Positions 1 to 11,502 of a stretch of 64,000 bases of DNA are shown here, piece after piece (the stretch's first letter is position 1; each line of letters opens with the position of its first letter). Under the pieces are notes generated by a model. It was not told where the DNA came from. It ran no database searches and was given only the letters and a program-made list of their open reading frames with translations. Where the stretch lies: positions 16,707,811 to 16,771,810 of the forward strand of contig CM040085.1 of NCBI GenBank assembly GCA_022496805.1, in the 5' to 3' direction. The position numbers were made by a program, and so were the translations under genes. The stretch comes from Pohlia nutans. Its lineage: Eukaryota > Streptophyta > Bryopsida > Bryales > Mniaceae.

Positions 1-2221
1 GAGCAATTATCCTAGGATCTATTTGCTCTTTATACCCGCCAATTCCACATCTCTTTTCCAACATGTTATTTTACAAAGGCCATCAAACATGCTTTTTGAG
101 TGGAATTTAACAAGTTCACAATGGAGGTGATTTCAAATCAAATTGACAAATCCGAAGACTTGAAAGTGGACTTGAAAATGTCCACTTTGAAGCCCAAAAT
201 TTGTGGATGGCTTTTCAAAGCATGACACAACCTTACAACTAGACGTGAAATGGTAAAAAAAAAGATGGAGCTATACAGGTCTACAACTACGTGCATTTGA
301 ACAAGAGTTTCAAAAGCAAGCCATGATTGACAACATCAAAATACCATTGTTCAACATTGAGGAAGGTGTAGCAGTGGAGACAAGCAACAACAATGACAAT
401 GAAAAGTCACGCGTAGAATTGTCTTTAGACACAATTTTGGAGGACTCTCTCACTAGAGTGTCACTCCTCACAACTTCAAGCAACACGACCAGCATGGCCA
501 CACTACGGGCCATGCAAGAAAAATGCCTCCATCTGCAACATCAAGCACAACAAGCTCAAATTCAACAGCTAAAGTTGTAACTAGGAGGTCAAATCCATCG
601 GTGCAACTTCTACCTATTCTAAGGTAAGCTTCAAGAACTTGAGCATACATGATATGATATGGAAATAATTTTGAAATAAGATTTATACATAAGTTTAGAG
701 CATATACCTATGAATTTTGAGATTGTGATTGTAGCTCTGGAAGGGGACGTGGAAGAGGATGCGAGGTAGACCACCGCTCAACAAATCTACACAACAACAA
801 GTAATGCTTGATCAGTGACATCTCAAATCTCCTCCACTATAATCTCTCTTTTCTACTCTCAGTTTTTTTCAAAGCCTTTTTAATCAAACAAATCTAAATA
901 TTCTTTCAACCACACTAAGATAACACTAACAAGTTACTACCGAGAAGCAAATGGTAAGGACAACGTCGATACCGAAATGGTCTTATGGCTTTGTTTCAAA
1001 AAATTGTGTAGATACCAACTTGTTACAGGAAGCACGAGGATCAACAGATCATTTGGAAATGGTGAATGCGCTAAGTGAGGCACAAAGATCAAGCAAATCA
1101 TTCAAACAACAACAAAACGAAGTGTACAAAATTGGTGGCAATCTGTAGTTGTTCAAGGTCAGAATTGAATGTTGGATTCGGCAGTCTAGTTTGTTGAAGT
1201 TGTGAATCCCGAGATGATGTTTGGATAAAGATCTAAAAGACAAACAAGGATAAGAGAGAACCTACTTTGTTCTCAAAGTTCGAAATTCAAAATTCAAGGA
1301 AGGATTGCAAGAAGGATGCTGCAAACCTGTACTAGAAAGAAGCGTCGGCTCTTCTCGTAACAACTTGCTCCTCGGCTCCATTCGTCTACACAACACCATC
1401 GTTGCTAACAACACGAAGACCATCGTCGCCTACTCTCGAAAATTTGTGGTAATGAAGTTGAAACCTTGTGAATTTCAGAATGTTGACGAGTGGTGTGGAG
1501 TGGCGTGGAACGCATGGGTTTGGCGTGAAGCGCGTGGGTTTAGTATAGAGCGCGTGGAGCATATTGTCAACTTGGAACAACCTTTAGTTTTCCATTTTTG
1601 AACACAACTTGACAACTTCAAGATGCCTTTAGATATTTTTTGATTTTTACAACGGGTAAACAACTAGTTAAGTGGAGTATGCAATATTTTGGAATTTTAC
1701 TACATTAACTTGGCTCAATTTCGTACTATTCGGCATGCTTTTCAATGAATAATTTCTCTTTATGGCTCTGTTCTCCAATAATTTCCGAGTTTTTTCAACT
1801 TCTGTTTTTTTATTTAATTTTTGCCGACCATAACCCCTAGGTACAGTACATGTTATGAGTATAATGAGAACAATCGAGTTGTGATGAATTTCTTGATAAT
1901 AATTGTTATTGATTAGTAAATTATGAGGTAGGAATGATGGAAGATTATTCGAATACCAAGATTTGGAATAAAGCAATAACTGCCTTTAGTCAATGGAATC
2001 AAGGCCCTTTATGATTTTGAAACCCTCTTCATGATATCAAACCTAATTGGTGAATATAAGAGATTGTAAGTTGGAATATAGGCCTTCTTGATAGGAACTT
2101 CTTTTATATATGGACAAATTGGTGAAGAAGAAGCTAGCGGGGGAAACACACACTAAAAGAGATAACTTATATTAATATTTATTTAAAGTTATTACATCGC
2201 ATACGTATTGGAAATAATGGG
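1..2221. other. AT-rich stretch without a recognisable gene
   Basis: Only short open frames occur here. The longest begins at 323 (85 codons, Asn/Ser/Gln-rich) and has no recognisable domain; others near 951 and 1305 look like chance frames. No transfer RNA, long terminal repeat or inverted-end element was seen. It may hold decayed transposon sequence, but nothing identifies it. Confidence 0.4.
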
Positions 2222-3138
2222 TTAACCCCTAAATTTTTGAGCGACCATATTCTGGTCGTTCCACTTTTTGGGCAGCCTCCAGGGACCTCATATTTTTTTT
2301 ATTTTCAATGAAAATTTCAGTATAGCTTCCAAAAACTACACTCTACATGTCGCACTTCGTTTCATGTCATTCCGATAAGTATTGCAAAAGTTATAAGCAT
2401 TTGAAGTTTTTGAAGCGAGATCGGGCAGCAAGATTTTTTTAATTTTTTACTCTTTTTCAAAATTTCTTTTTTGATTCATGATTGGTTGATCTTTATCTAC
2501 AAATTAAGCTTTAAATCTACCCATTTTGAGCAATGGGATAAAAGTTATGAGGAGATCTGTTTTTTGGGCAGTTTGGACAAAAAAAACTTTGAAGCTCATT
2601 TCTAAACTCAATTTTCAATATTTTTTAATGAAATAAAAGGCACTAGGTGAAGATTTCCAAGTACAACATTCTCACTGTTAAGATTGACATTTTACAATTC
2701 CATGTCAAACTTATTAATGATTTTCTTTTTCCTTTCACTCTGTACCCACTTCTAGTAATTGTTTTATGAAAAAATTAATATGAGCTTTTTTCTTACAAGA
2801 TTTTATATTTGAAGACTTAACTCAATTGTTAACATGGCCTTGCCATTCATTGAATTTCTAATCCATTAAAAAAAAAGATATCAATTTCTAAAGTTCAAAT
2901 TTGTCACCGGATTGAACCCCAAAAAATCTTCTTTTGCAACTTTGATCCTTATAATCTAAGAATCTAATGGTCATTTTGCTCTCAAATTTTGTGCTCACAT
3001 GAAAATTCAAGTTGGGTATTAGATCTTACGGTTAAATGATGAAAAAACTAAAAAACATATGATTTCTTTTGCAACTTCCAAATGCTGCGTTTTTCATGGT
3101 TTTTTGTGAGAATACGGTCCTGGTCCTTTAGGGGTTAA
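2222..3138. mobile_element. TTAA-bounded non-autonomous element, 917 bp
   Basis: The stretch begins TTAACCCCTAAA and ends with its exact inverse TTTAGGGGTTAA. It is AT-rich with no long open frame. The right end continues as TTTAGGGGTTAA preceded by GGTCC, the end type seen at 20078-20299 and 30785-31023. A 10-bp direct repeat TGGAAATAAT lies at 2209-2218 and 3139-3148, directly abutting the right end but three bases off the left end. The ends are seen; the transposon class is inferred. Confidence 0.7.
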
Positions 3139-4610
3139 TGGAAATAATTTGGAATGTCCTATACATATGTTAAATTCAAATATTTAATTAACTATTTTTA
3201 GAATTCTCAAAATTCCCAAGTAACTTATAAAGGAAGGTTGAAGTTTTGTGTACGGTAAACCTCATTTATAACAAAATCCTAATTTGTTGTGTCATAATAT
3301 TAAAAAATAAATAAATTGCCAGATGTTTTAATCTTTTGAAGAAATGTATTGAATTTCAATACAAACTTGTCAAATTAAACCTTCCAACATGACATTTGTA
3401 TAAATCCACTGCTTCTAATGCCTTACATTGTATGTAACAATACTATTGGTCACTGCAAGTATACACTATAATGTCAACTAACCTCAAGTGTGAATAACAA
3501 CACCACAAAGGTATTCTATCAAAATATTCCAACTTTCAATGTCAATTCAAAAATTGAATTCCAATATAAGTTTGGTGAAACATTTCATTCGAGAACAATA
3601 GTTGAAAGAAGATTTTTTTAAATAAAACTAGATTGTTTATAAGTGTGAGAAATGTTGTTCATCAAATTTAGTTCATAGCCCCCCAAAAAGACATAGTTTG
3701 TATTCAATAATATAAAACAAAACTCGGACTTGCAAGGTTTAAAGGGATGACATATTCTTGGACATACCCAACAAAGTTCTTGCTCAACTCGAGTTCCAAT
3801 GACTAAAATCCAATGGCTTGAATGTAGGAGCTTTATCTTATATTGTCGAATGTGTTCAACCCGAATTAATTTTTTGAGACTAAATACATAGATTATGAAT
3901 TAAATTTAAAAGTTTTAACATTACCATACTTGACCCTCATGTTCGGCAAAAAAAGAAGCCCAATTCTTTGGAATTTTTCTTTTCAATCTCTTTTTTTATA
4001 GTGTAAAGATAACCTTAGAGAATATCGACAAAATCTTAAAGAATATCGACATCACTTGGGCAAAAAGATTGATTATTCGACATGACTTGTCTACGATGAC
4101 GGCCGGATACAATATTTTACAAATGGCCTAATATTTTTTTCCCACTCTTGTTCTTAATTCCAATCACTCAAAATGCCCAACCAAAATTCATGTTCAATGA
4201 TAAGGCTTAAACTATACTTCAACTTAATGGAGTGACCACCTAACACACAACTCGCCATATAATCATACAAACCTAGTCAAAATACTAATTTTACTAGTTT
4301 TTGTTACTTGCTTGTTACTTTTGTGATTATGGAGTTTACTCTCGGTAGAGGGCATCAAGGGTAGTATGCGTCATCTTATCCTGGTGGCCATCTTGGTCTT
4401 GGTAGCCAAGTTGGTAACACTTCCCCCCAATAGACTCGTCATTCACGTTGGCCCTTTGGGTCAGAGTTCCTCTCTCTCAATGATGAGGCTATCGATTAGT
4501 CCTAGGATCCGCCCAGGACGTAGCACCCCTATCAGTGTGAAACGGGATTATAGAGAACGGGATAAAACCGGGACGGTTGCCTGTGTGAACGGCGCCGGCC
4601 GGGGGAGTTT
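3139..4610. other. AT-rich intergenic DNA, nothing identified
   Basis: No frame, RNA gene or inverted-end element could be supported here. It lies upstream of the 5515 gene. The last 250 bases become GC-rich and probably belong to that gene's promoter or leader. Confidence 0.4.
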
Positions 4611-4690
4611 GGGGGGGGGGGGGGGGGGGGGGGGGGGGCGGGGGAGGAGAAGACAAAGTAGCAAGGGCAGGCAGGCAGGCAGGCAGGGCA
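4611..4690 (+). repeat. 28-base poly-G run followed by GCAG-rich tract
   Basis: There are 28 consecutive G residues at 4611-4638, one C, then five more G. A short tandem run of GCAG units follows at about 4669-4688. This is the only such G tract in the window and sits about 0.9 kb upstream of the 5515 start codon. On the + strand it could fold into G-quadruplex; that is inference. Confidence 0.9.
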
Positions 4691-5514
4691 GGGTTTCTCG
4701 CATGCGTTGGGTTGAGGTCTGCTTTGCTTAGGCATCGATGTCATTGCTGCTGTTGTCTCGATGATCGCTTTAGACTCAATCGCAGCAGCGCAATTCCCTT
4801 CCTCCTTGTTGATACCCGGGATTATTCACAAGTCCTGGTTGCTCCTCCCTCCTCACTTGCCGCGCCTCGTGCCTCCGAGTCCACGCCAAGCTCGTCGTCA
4901 ACGCCAGGTATCACCTCTGCATCAATCAAACCATCACCCACTCCCATCTCTCACTCAGTTCCAGGATTCCATCTACCTGCTTGCTCTTCCCACATTCCGC
5001 TTTCATATCCCTTCGTGTTACTTTTCTATTTCGTTTTTAAACAATTTTTTGAGTTTGCAACTCTTTCGAGTGTGCAAGTTTTAAGTTTTTTGAGTGTGCG
5101 ATTTTTTGAGTGTGCAATTTTTTGAGTGTTGTCGATCAGAGAATTTTTTGGGGTGGGTCACAGGTTTCGATTTTCGCTGTTCGGTGTTTCTTTTCTTTTT
5201 AGGGATTAGTAGTTTGACGGATTTTTGTGGTCGATATCGAAGTTGCAATTTTTGTTGTTGTTGTTGGGAGGCTTTTGGGCTGGATCGAGTTCTGTATGTT
5301 CGGTGGTTCTTTCTTTTTAGGGTTTAGTAATTTGAGTTAATGTGGATATCTATCAGAGGTAGTAATAGTTGTTGTTGTGTGTGGGAGGGAGGATTAGTTC
5401 TGTGTAGTTGATGAGGTTAGGGTTGAGAGATGAAGAGGATGCGGTGTGGTCTAGGGAATGTGTTAGTTCAGTTTCTGGTTGTTGAGATGGCGGGGGGTTT
5501 GGCAGTAGCAGCGG
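4691..5514 (+). promoter_or_regulatory. probable promoter/5' leader of the trihelix-hAT gene
   Basis: Composition changes from AT-rich to mixed, and pyrimidine-rich exon-like sequence at 4740-4910 is followed by a possible donor (CCAG then GTATCA near 4910). A degenerate tandem repeat of a T-run plus GAGTGTGCAA occurs at about 5045-5130. A short upstream frame starts at 5486 in another frame and stops 14 codons later. A leader intron is possible but not proven. Confidence 0.35.
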
Positions 5515-8500
5515 ATGGAGACTGGGGTTGATGCGGAGGGGGCAAGAGGGGACGATGAGCTGAGTACAGCAGGCCTGGAGGACGTTGTAACAGAAGGCTT
5601 AGACAAGATGGAGGAGGTCGTAGTAGACCCCCTCGGAAGCAGTGGAGTTCACGAGGATGAAGTAGCTTTGGAGCCTCATCACGAAGAGGACACGATGATG
5701 ATTGATCAGAGCAGGGCTCAGCAGGATTCGGAGGACGATCAAAGAGAGAAAGGCGAGAATAAAAGCTACAGGGAAGGGCCGTGGGATGTGCTGGAGATGC
5801 TGGTGCTGGTATCGGCCATGAAGGAGGCCCCGGGGGAAGAAATAGTGCATGACCAGCTGCACAAGTGGCAGTTCATCGAGAATTACTGCTGGGGTCAACT
5901 GGTGCAGCGGAGTGTGCCCGATTGTCATGAGAAGTGGGGTTCTTTGAGCGGCGAGTTCAAGCGGATCAAAGACTTCGAGAGCAGCATGTTGCAGCAAGAC
6001 CACAAGTCTTCTTACTGGGAGATGACTTTTGATGAACGGAATAGTGTGAATCTGCCTCCCGATTTCTCGCAGGAGGTTTACAATGCGCTCTGGCAGTGGG
6101 ATGACCGGGACCGCATTGGTGACCCTGGTACGTGAGAATTTGAACTTGACACCACACTACGTAGTTTTAACTGAACCGATTCTTCAACATTTCATGAACT
6201 TCGAACAGTGATTTTCTTTGTCAGGAGACAGTTTTTGCTACTTTTCCATTGCTCCTTGGATGCTCTTTTCATTTTAATATATTGGTAATATCATGATATT
6301 ACACATGTGCTACCTAGGTGCTACTTAGGCAATACCTGGGTGATACCTAGGTTTAATGAGGCTACACTTCTTGACTCCATGTAGGAAATCTGGCTATTAT
6401 TCCTTTTTTTTCTTCAAAAATCCTTTGTATCAATTAGCCGGGGCAAGTTTTATGTAGCAATTTGGCTAAAATTAGCAACATAAAATCACTGATTTCATGA
6501 ACCCCGAAGTGCCCAAGCTTAAAATAGAAAGTACATTTGGAACTTCCAAAACATATTTCTATCGTAAGAAAATGTTTGGATATTTGTTTGTTGGCTCTGG
6601 ACCGGTGGGTTTCTCTGGTCAGGAGACAGTTCAGCATTTTTACTACTTTTCCACGGCTTGAAGATCCAGGCTCCTTGGATGCTCTTTTCATATTAATATA
6701 CACGTAATATCAGGGTAATACACATGTGTTACCTAGGTGCTACTTAGGCAATACCTGGGTGATACCTAGGTTTAAAAAAGGCTACACATCTTGACTCCAT
6801 GTGGGAAATCTGGCTATCATTCTTTTCTTTTCTTTTTTCAAAAATTCTTCGTATCAATTAGCCAGCCCTAATTTTATTTAGCAATTTGGCTAAAATTAGC
6901 AACAAAATCACTGCTCTAGACCGAAGGTGGGGAGGCTTTGTATTCCATTTCCATACCCTAAACCCTAAGAATTTGACCATAAAGCCTCACCGTCACATAG
7001 TTCATAGTTCACATCTAGGGAGGAAGTTTGAGTAGGATCTTACTCGATTAGCGAGCCAATTCTACACTATATTTGCTACAGGGACAGTGGTTGTTTGTTC
7101 ATTTTGTGACCAACATACGCAATGTTCTTTTCCGATTTCGGTCATATAAAATTAGGCCCCGTAGGAATCATGTTTTTCACAGTATAAATTGTTCATTTTC
7201 GAACCATGAATCCTTTGTCCTTGAGGGGTTATTTTGGAGTTGTTATATTACATAGCTTGTGTTGATGAATCTCTGATGGTATTTTTCTCGGTGCAGAAAC
7301 AACTCAAATATTGGTGGATGACGTAAATATCAAAGGGCATTCACCATTGAGGTCGATGGGACGACCAAGAAAACGGACCACAGATCGTGCAGAAATTCAA
7401 GGTCCTCGAAAATCCTCACGAGGGGAGGGCAGCATGGAGGCATCATTTCTTGGTTCACAGATTATACTGTTTGGTACCCAGCAAGGTGAACATATATTTA
7501 TTCAATTTTCTTTGCAATTTTAGCAGTCTCCTGAGTTCACTCTTTGAATGACACTGGAGCTTAGGATACATCTTGCAATGATACTCGTGTCACTAAACTG
7601 TCGAGTCTTTAGCATGAAACGTCCTTTAACTGTATCTCTAGTGCTTTTATTTGTGTACTTCTCTGAGGATTTTATTTAATTAATTTTAATTTTAATTTTA
7701 TCTCGCAAGGCTGTCTTCATATGGAGTTGGATGCTGACCATGATGTAGTGGGTGTAGGTAGCGAGGGAATAGGTGCACTGGTCGAGGTTCCCGAAGAAAT
7801 GCATCCAGCTGAGGATGATGAAGTTTGGAATGCGCAATTTGCCCAACTCCATGCCAATCAGCAGTTTTGGGCGCCGCACGGCCGGGCTTCAGCAACATGG
7901 GCCTTTTACGTTGTGAATGACAATTCAGAGCCTGACTCTGCACACCCTCAGCAAATGCGCTGTGCTATTTGTCATCCTGCGCAACAAGAGCACAGGCCCA
8001 ACAGTGCCACACGTGTGAGGAAGGGTGTAGTAACTTACAATAAGCAGCATGGTACGACGTCGATGAAAAAGCATGTAGCACAAGAGCATGGCGACATCTT
8101 CACCAAGTACAGGAATACACGCAAACCCAACGTTTTGACACGAGCAGAGGTTCAGCACCCTCGCAGGATGAAGAAAGACCCTTCGCCCTCTTTACTCACT
8201 GACTTTATCAGCCACCAGGGTTCAAGCAAGAAATCTGACCCTGCGCAAGAAAGGCTTCTGGAGGATTTGGTTCTGTATGTAGCAAAAGGTTGCCATCCCA
8301 TGTCTATGGTTGATAACATCTGGCTCAGAAGATTGGTCATGCGGCAGTGCGGCCGCGTGAATTTCCCTGCTGGCCGTCAATTAGCTGACGAGGTCATTCC
8401 TCGTATGGTCTCTCAGACAATGGAGAAGTATATCTTGCCTGTGTTAGCTGGCTGTGTGACTGCGACCGCCTCTTTCGACTTGTGGATGTCACGACGGGGT

Positions 8501-10051
8501 GTCAACACCATCGCTCTGGTGATTCATTTCATCAACGAGTCATGGGTGCCTTGCCGTGTGACCGTCGGCGTGTTTGAGGCACCAGACACAGCAGCAGGAG
8601 CAGCCCTAGCCATGGAGGTCAAGGAGCTTCTCAATTCCTTCAAGATCTTGACAGACAAGATCATTGCATTTGTCATGGATGATGATCCCAGGCTTGGTGC
8701 GCTTACCAGTGCCCTTTCCTCGATGGTGGTATGTGCTCCACTTCAACTACCTGAGCCTTATTCAGGGACTTGCTTTGGACATGTGATGTCTAAGGCATGT
8801 GATTCTGCAACCAACGACCAGAAGGTATGTGCTCGCATGCGGGATGTTAGCATTGACGCGACTGCAGCGACTCTGAAGAAGGCCATCTCCTGGACTACTC
8901 GATCTGAGAATAGGAGACATGAATGGTGGAAGGCCTGTGTTGATGTAGGTCTCCCACCTCGCAAGTTACGAACACCAATCAAGGGGAGGTTTGCTGCGAA
9001 GGTGATTCTTTTCCAGGAGGCGTTGGAGTATCAGCATGCCTTCAGTTTGTGTTTACCTCACCAGATCAATGATTTACTCTTCGAGGTTCCCAGCCTGGAA
9101 ACCTGGGCGGTGGCGAAAGCTGTTACGGATGCTCTGACTCCTGTGCTTCAACAATGTGTGATAAACCAGAGCAAAGGGTACTGGTTGTTATCAGACGCCC
9201 TGGCCACAGCGCTGGGGCTGTGCATACAATTGCACAAGGTACAGATTGAGAAAGGCATGGTGAGCCCAAAACTGGAGACAGGCAACTTCGAATCTGAGCT
9301 GGAGGTTTTACAGGCACGCATGATTTCGGAGGTGATCAACGCCCTGGCGCCATTCTTGTCGTTCACGGTGTCGTACTCGGCCAAGCATGCACACAACATG
9401 CTGGCGTTGATGCTGGATCCACGGTACAAGGGCTTGAGGCTGGTGAAGGACTATGTGGGCAGGGACCGGGCGTTGCAGGTGGTGTCGGAGACGGACACGA
9501 ATGCCCTGCTGCCCTGTTTGGTGACCGTGTTCAAGCAGTTGAATCCGTGCAGCGTGGAGAATGCCCCAGCGCTGAGCCCGGCCTCCAAGGATTCGGCTGA
9601 CGAGAATTCGTTGTTTGGATCGACTGCCTCGAATGATGAGGCTATTGTGGGGCATTTGAAGGCGGAGTTGTCATTGTTCAGGAGGCTGCACATTGACCCC
9701 AAGGACTGCGAGAATCCGCTGGCGTGGTGGAAGGACCACGAGGTGCAGTTTCCCAACGTGGGGTTTCTGGCACGCCAGATTCTGGGCATTGTAGGGACTC
9801 AAGTGGAAACCGAAAGGATATTCAGTGTGGTTGGATTGATTACAGCGGCACGCCGGCGCCATATTGGGCCTGACAACTTGAACAAGCTGGTGTTGATTCG
9901 CGAGAACTGGCCCGAGGATCCGAGAGTGGGCCGCAAAAGGGCACTGGAGTCCGGATTAGAAGGCTTCCTGTTGGCAGAGGAAACCATCTTGGTGGACAAT
10001 GAAGACCTGGCTATGGAGTCAGGCTTGTTGGCCATGGACGACCCTGAGTAA
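5515..10051 (+). CDS. chimeric trihelix/AT-hook/BED-finger hAT transposase-like protein (3 exons)
   Basis: Exons 5515-6127, 7297-7485 and 7710-10051 join in phase (donors GTACGT and GTGAAC, acceptors GTGCAG and CGCAAG) to give 1047 residues. Residues 88-195 form a trihelix/SANT-like DNA-binding domain with spaced tryptophans (W90, W118, W126, W141, W168) after an acidic N terminus. GRPRKR at 226-231 is an AT-hook. A BED-type finger has C352, C355, H389 and H394. The hAT core shows SFDLWMSRRG with its Asp near 524, a second Asp cluster at 591-593, and VETERIFS with Glu near 967-969 inside the C-terminal dimerisation domain (936-1006). The three acidic catalytic positions of hAT enzymes therefore appear kept. 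No flanking 8-bp duplication or hAT ends were found, so it could be a domesticated regulator or a transposase that gained host exons. Intron 1 (1.17 kb) holds duplicated DNA. Start chosen as the first ATG in the only open frame; expression is untested. Confidence 0.8.
6217..6914 (+). repeat. direct duplication inside intron 1 of the 5515 gene
   Basis: Two diverged copies of about 270 bp lie at 6217-6494 and 6613-6914. Both begin near GTCAGGAGACAGTT, contain the run of CCTAGGT/ACCTGGGT words and end AATTTGGCTAAAATTAGCAA followed by AAAATCACTG. They are separated by about 400 bp start to start. Origin (tandem duplication or two insertions) is undecided. Confidence 0.8.
7073..7245. mobile_element. 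degenerate copy of the 220-240 bp TTAA-element family in intron 1
   Basis: Words such as GACCAACATACGCAATGTTC, ATATAAAATTAGGCCCC and AACCATGAATCCTTTGTCC match, in order and same orientation, the element at 30785-31023, and in reverse the one at 20078-20299. The right end reads GTCCTTGAGGGGTTA, a decayed form of the family end. The left end is not clear. Confidence 0.6.
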
Positions 10052-10446
10052 GTTCATTTGCTGCTACACCAGTTCTTCAGTTGCTTGGATCATTAATCTC
10101 ATTGTGCAGCTCTAGTTTTATTAGCTCACTTAGCCCAGTTGGGTTCCTATGATCCCCTGCTTTGTATTTCTACGAATTCTGTACAGAAAATGTACATTCC
10201 CATTTCTCTCTGTACTCAGTAATTTTTTCAGGGGTACAATTTTGAACACTTTTCTTTGTACTCGATCTGTGGCCACCCTTTGGCATACACTGAAAGGACT
10301 AAGGATTCCCAGTTTTAAAATGACAAATTATTTAATTTATCATATTATTCAATTCATCAATCTAAACTAGTTTCCATTTAAATTTTGACGACTTTAGCTA
10401 AAGAATGTTATGAGTCCTAAGTATAAAAAATTATGAAAAATATATT

Positions 10447-10938
10447 TTAAGATTGGGTGCTTCACTGGATGATAGACAAAGTATAACTGCATATTTTGAC
10501 GCTATGAGACGGGTGGTAGTGGCTATGGTGGAAGCACGGGTAGCTTGAAGAGGATGTGTAAGGAGAGAAGTGATTCAGTCCACCGACCCAATGAAGGATC
10601 TACATCCTAATTTTACAGCTCACCTTTTTTAGGACTATTTGGAGTCAATGAGAAAGCCAATAAGAGACGGTGGAATATGGGGGGATTAGGGTATAACCCT
10701 AAACCCTAAACCCTAGTCCCCCCATATTCCATCGTCTCTTGTTGGCTTTTGCATTGACTCTATTTGGAAAAGGTGTTTGAGCTGTAGATCCTTCATTGCG
10801 TCGATGGATTGAATCACTTCTCTCCTTGCACGTCCTCTTTGAGCTACCCGTGCTTCCACCATAGCCACTACAAGCCGTCTCATAGCGTTGGAATAAGCAG
10901 TTATACTTTGTCTATCATCCAGTGAAGCATCAATCTTT
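10447..10938. repeat. long inverted repeat with TTTAGGG telomere repeats at the tip
   Basis: Bases 10447-10688 and 10712-10938 are nearly inverse copies, for example GGATGATAGACAAAGTATAA on the + strand at the left and its complement at 10896-10920. Divergence is about one base in ten by eye. The short loop at 10687-10715 holds three CCCTAAA units facing one TTAGGG. Folded RNA would form a hairpin with arms over 200 bp. The right arm keeps an open frame on the minus strand. Confidence 0.85.
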
Positions 10939-11143
10939 TGAATTTGTGATATGTGATGCTGTCAAAGAAACAATCTCCGGCGCTATAGTGATAATTTATG
11001 ACATTCTGCATCTCTAAACGGGATCGGAATAAACAATTCATTATATCAATGTCTTGATCTTCAATATGTGCTTTGGTCATAGCTGCAGGGTCACGAGAAC
11101 GTCGATCATTTAAAGCACGCTCTGCCTTTGTTGGAGTCCACAT
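10714..11143 (-). pseudogene. gene fragment with OTU-like GDCFFDS motif, identity unknown
   Basis: On the minus strand a frame starts at 11143 (ATG, MWTPTKAER...). It contains SAGDCFFDSI, resembling the catalytic-cysteine motif of OTU-like peptidases, and is likely broken near 10940. A second open stretch of about 75 codons, rich in Arg, Ala and Val, continues through the right arm of the inverted repeat to a stop near 10714. The two could join by a splice at about 10939 (AAAAG acceptor-like). Other OTU residues were not found, so the assignment is weak. It looks like a transposon- or host-derived gene fragment. Confidence 0.35.
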
Positions 11144-11425
11144 TTTGAAATGATATTAACGAGTGAAACAAATGAAAAGGCAGTTTAAATGGATATCAAT
11201 ATTCCACAAATATTAATATTTGGAGGTATCACAAATACAAATATAATTATATCATTTAAATACACAAATGAATAAATGAATGTATAAAAACATAAAGCCA
11301 GGCATCATTATATATATGGAATTTAAATTAAAAGATAAATGAAAGTTAAAATGTAAAGAAGAAAGTAAAGAAGAACCAACTAGTTGTAAATATTTTTAAT
11401 AGTCTATATAGTTGAAAGGGTAAGT

Positions 11426-11502
11426 CGAAAGTGAAAGTAGAAAGTAGAAAGTTAAAAAAAAAGTGAAAGTAGAAAGTGAAAGTCAAAAGTAAAGGGTTTA
11501 GC
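11426..11502 (+). repeat. purine-rich AAAGTGAAAGTAG simple repeat
   Basis: Irregular repeats of AAAGTAG/AAAGTGA run through this tract, one strand being nearly all purine apart from T. It lies in AT-rich DNA with no gene. Confidence 0.6.

Noticed and set aside
4532..4744. Proline-rich minus frame and Gly-rich plus frame at the poly-G tract
   Set aside because: These are products of the G run and GCAG repeat, not genes.
5427..5514. Alternative upstream start at 5486 for the chimeric gene
   Set aside because: That ATG is in another frame and stops after 14 codons.
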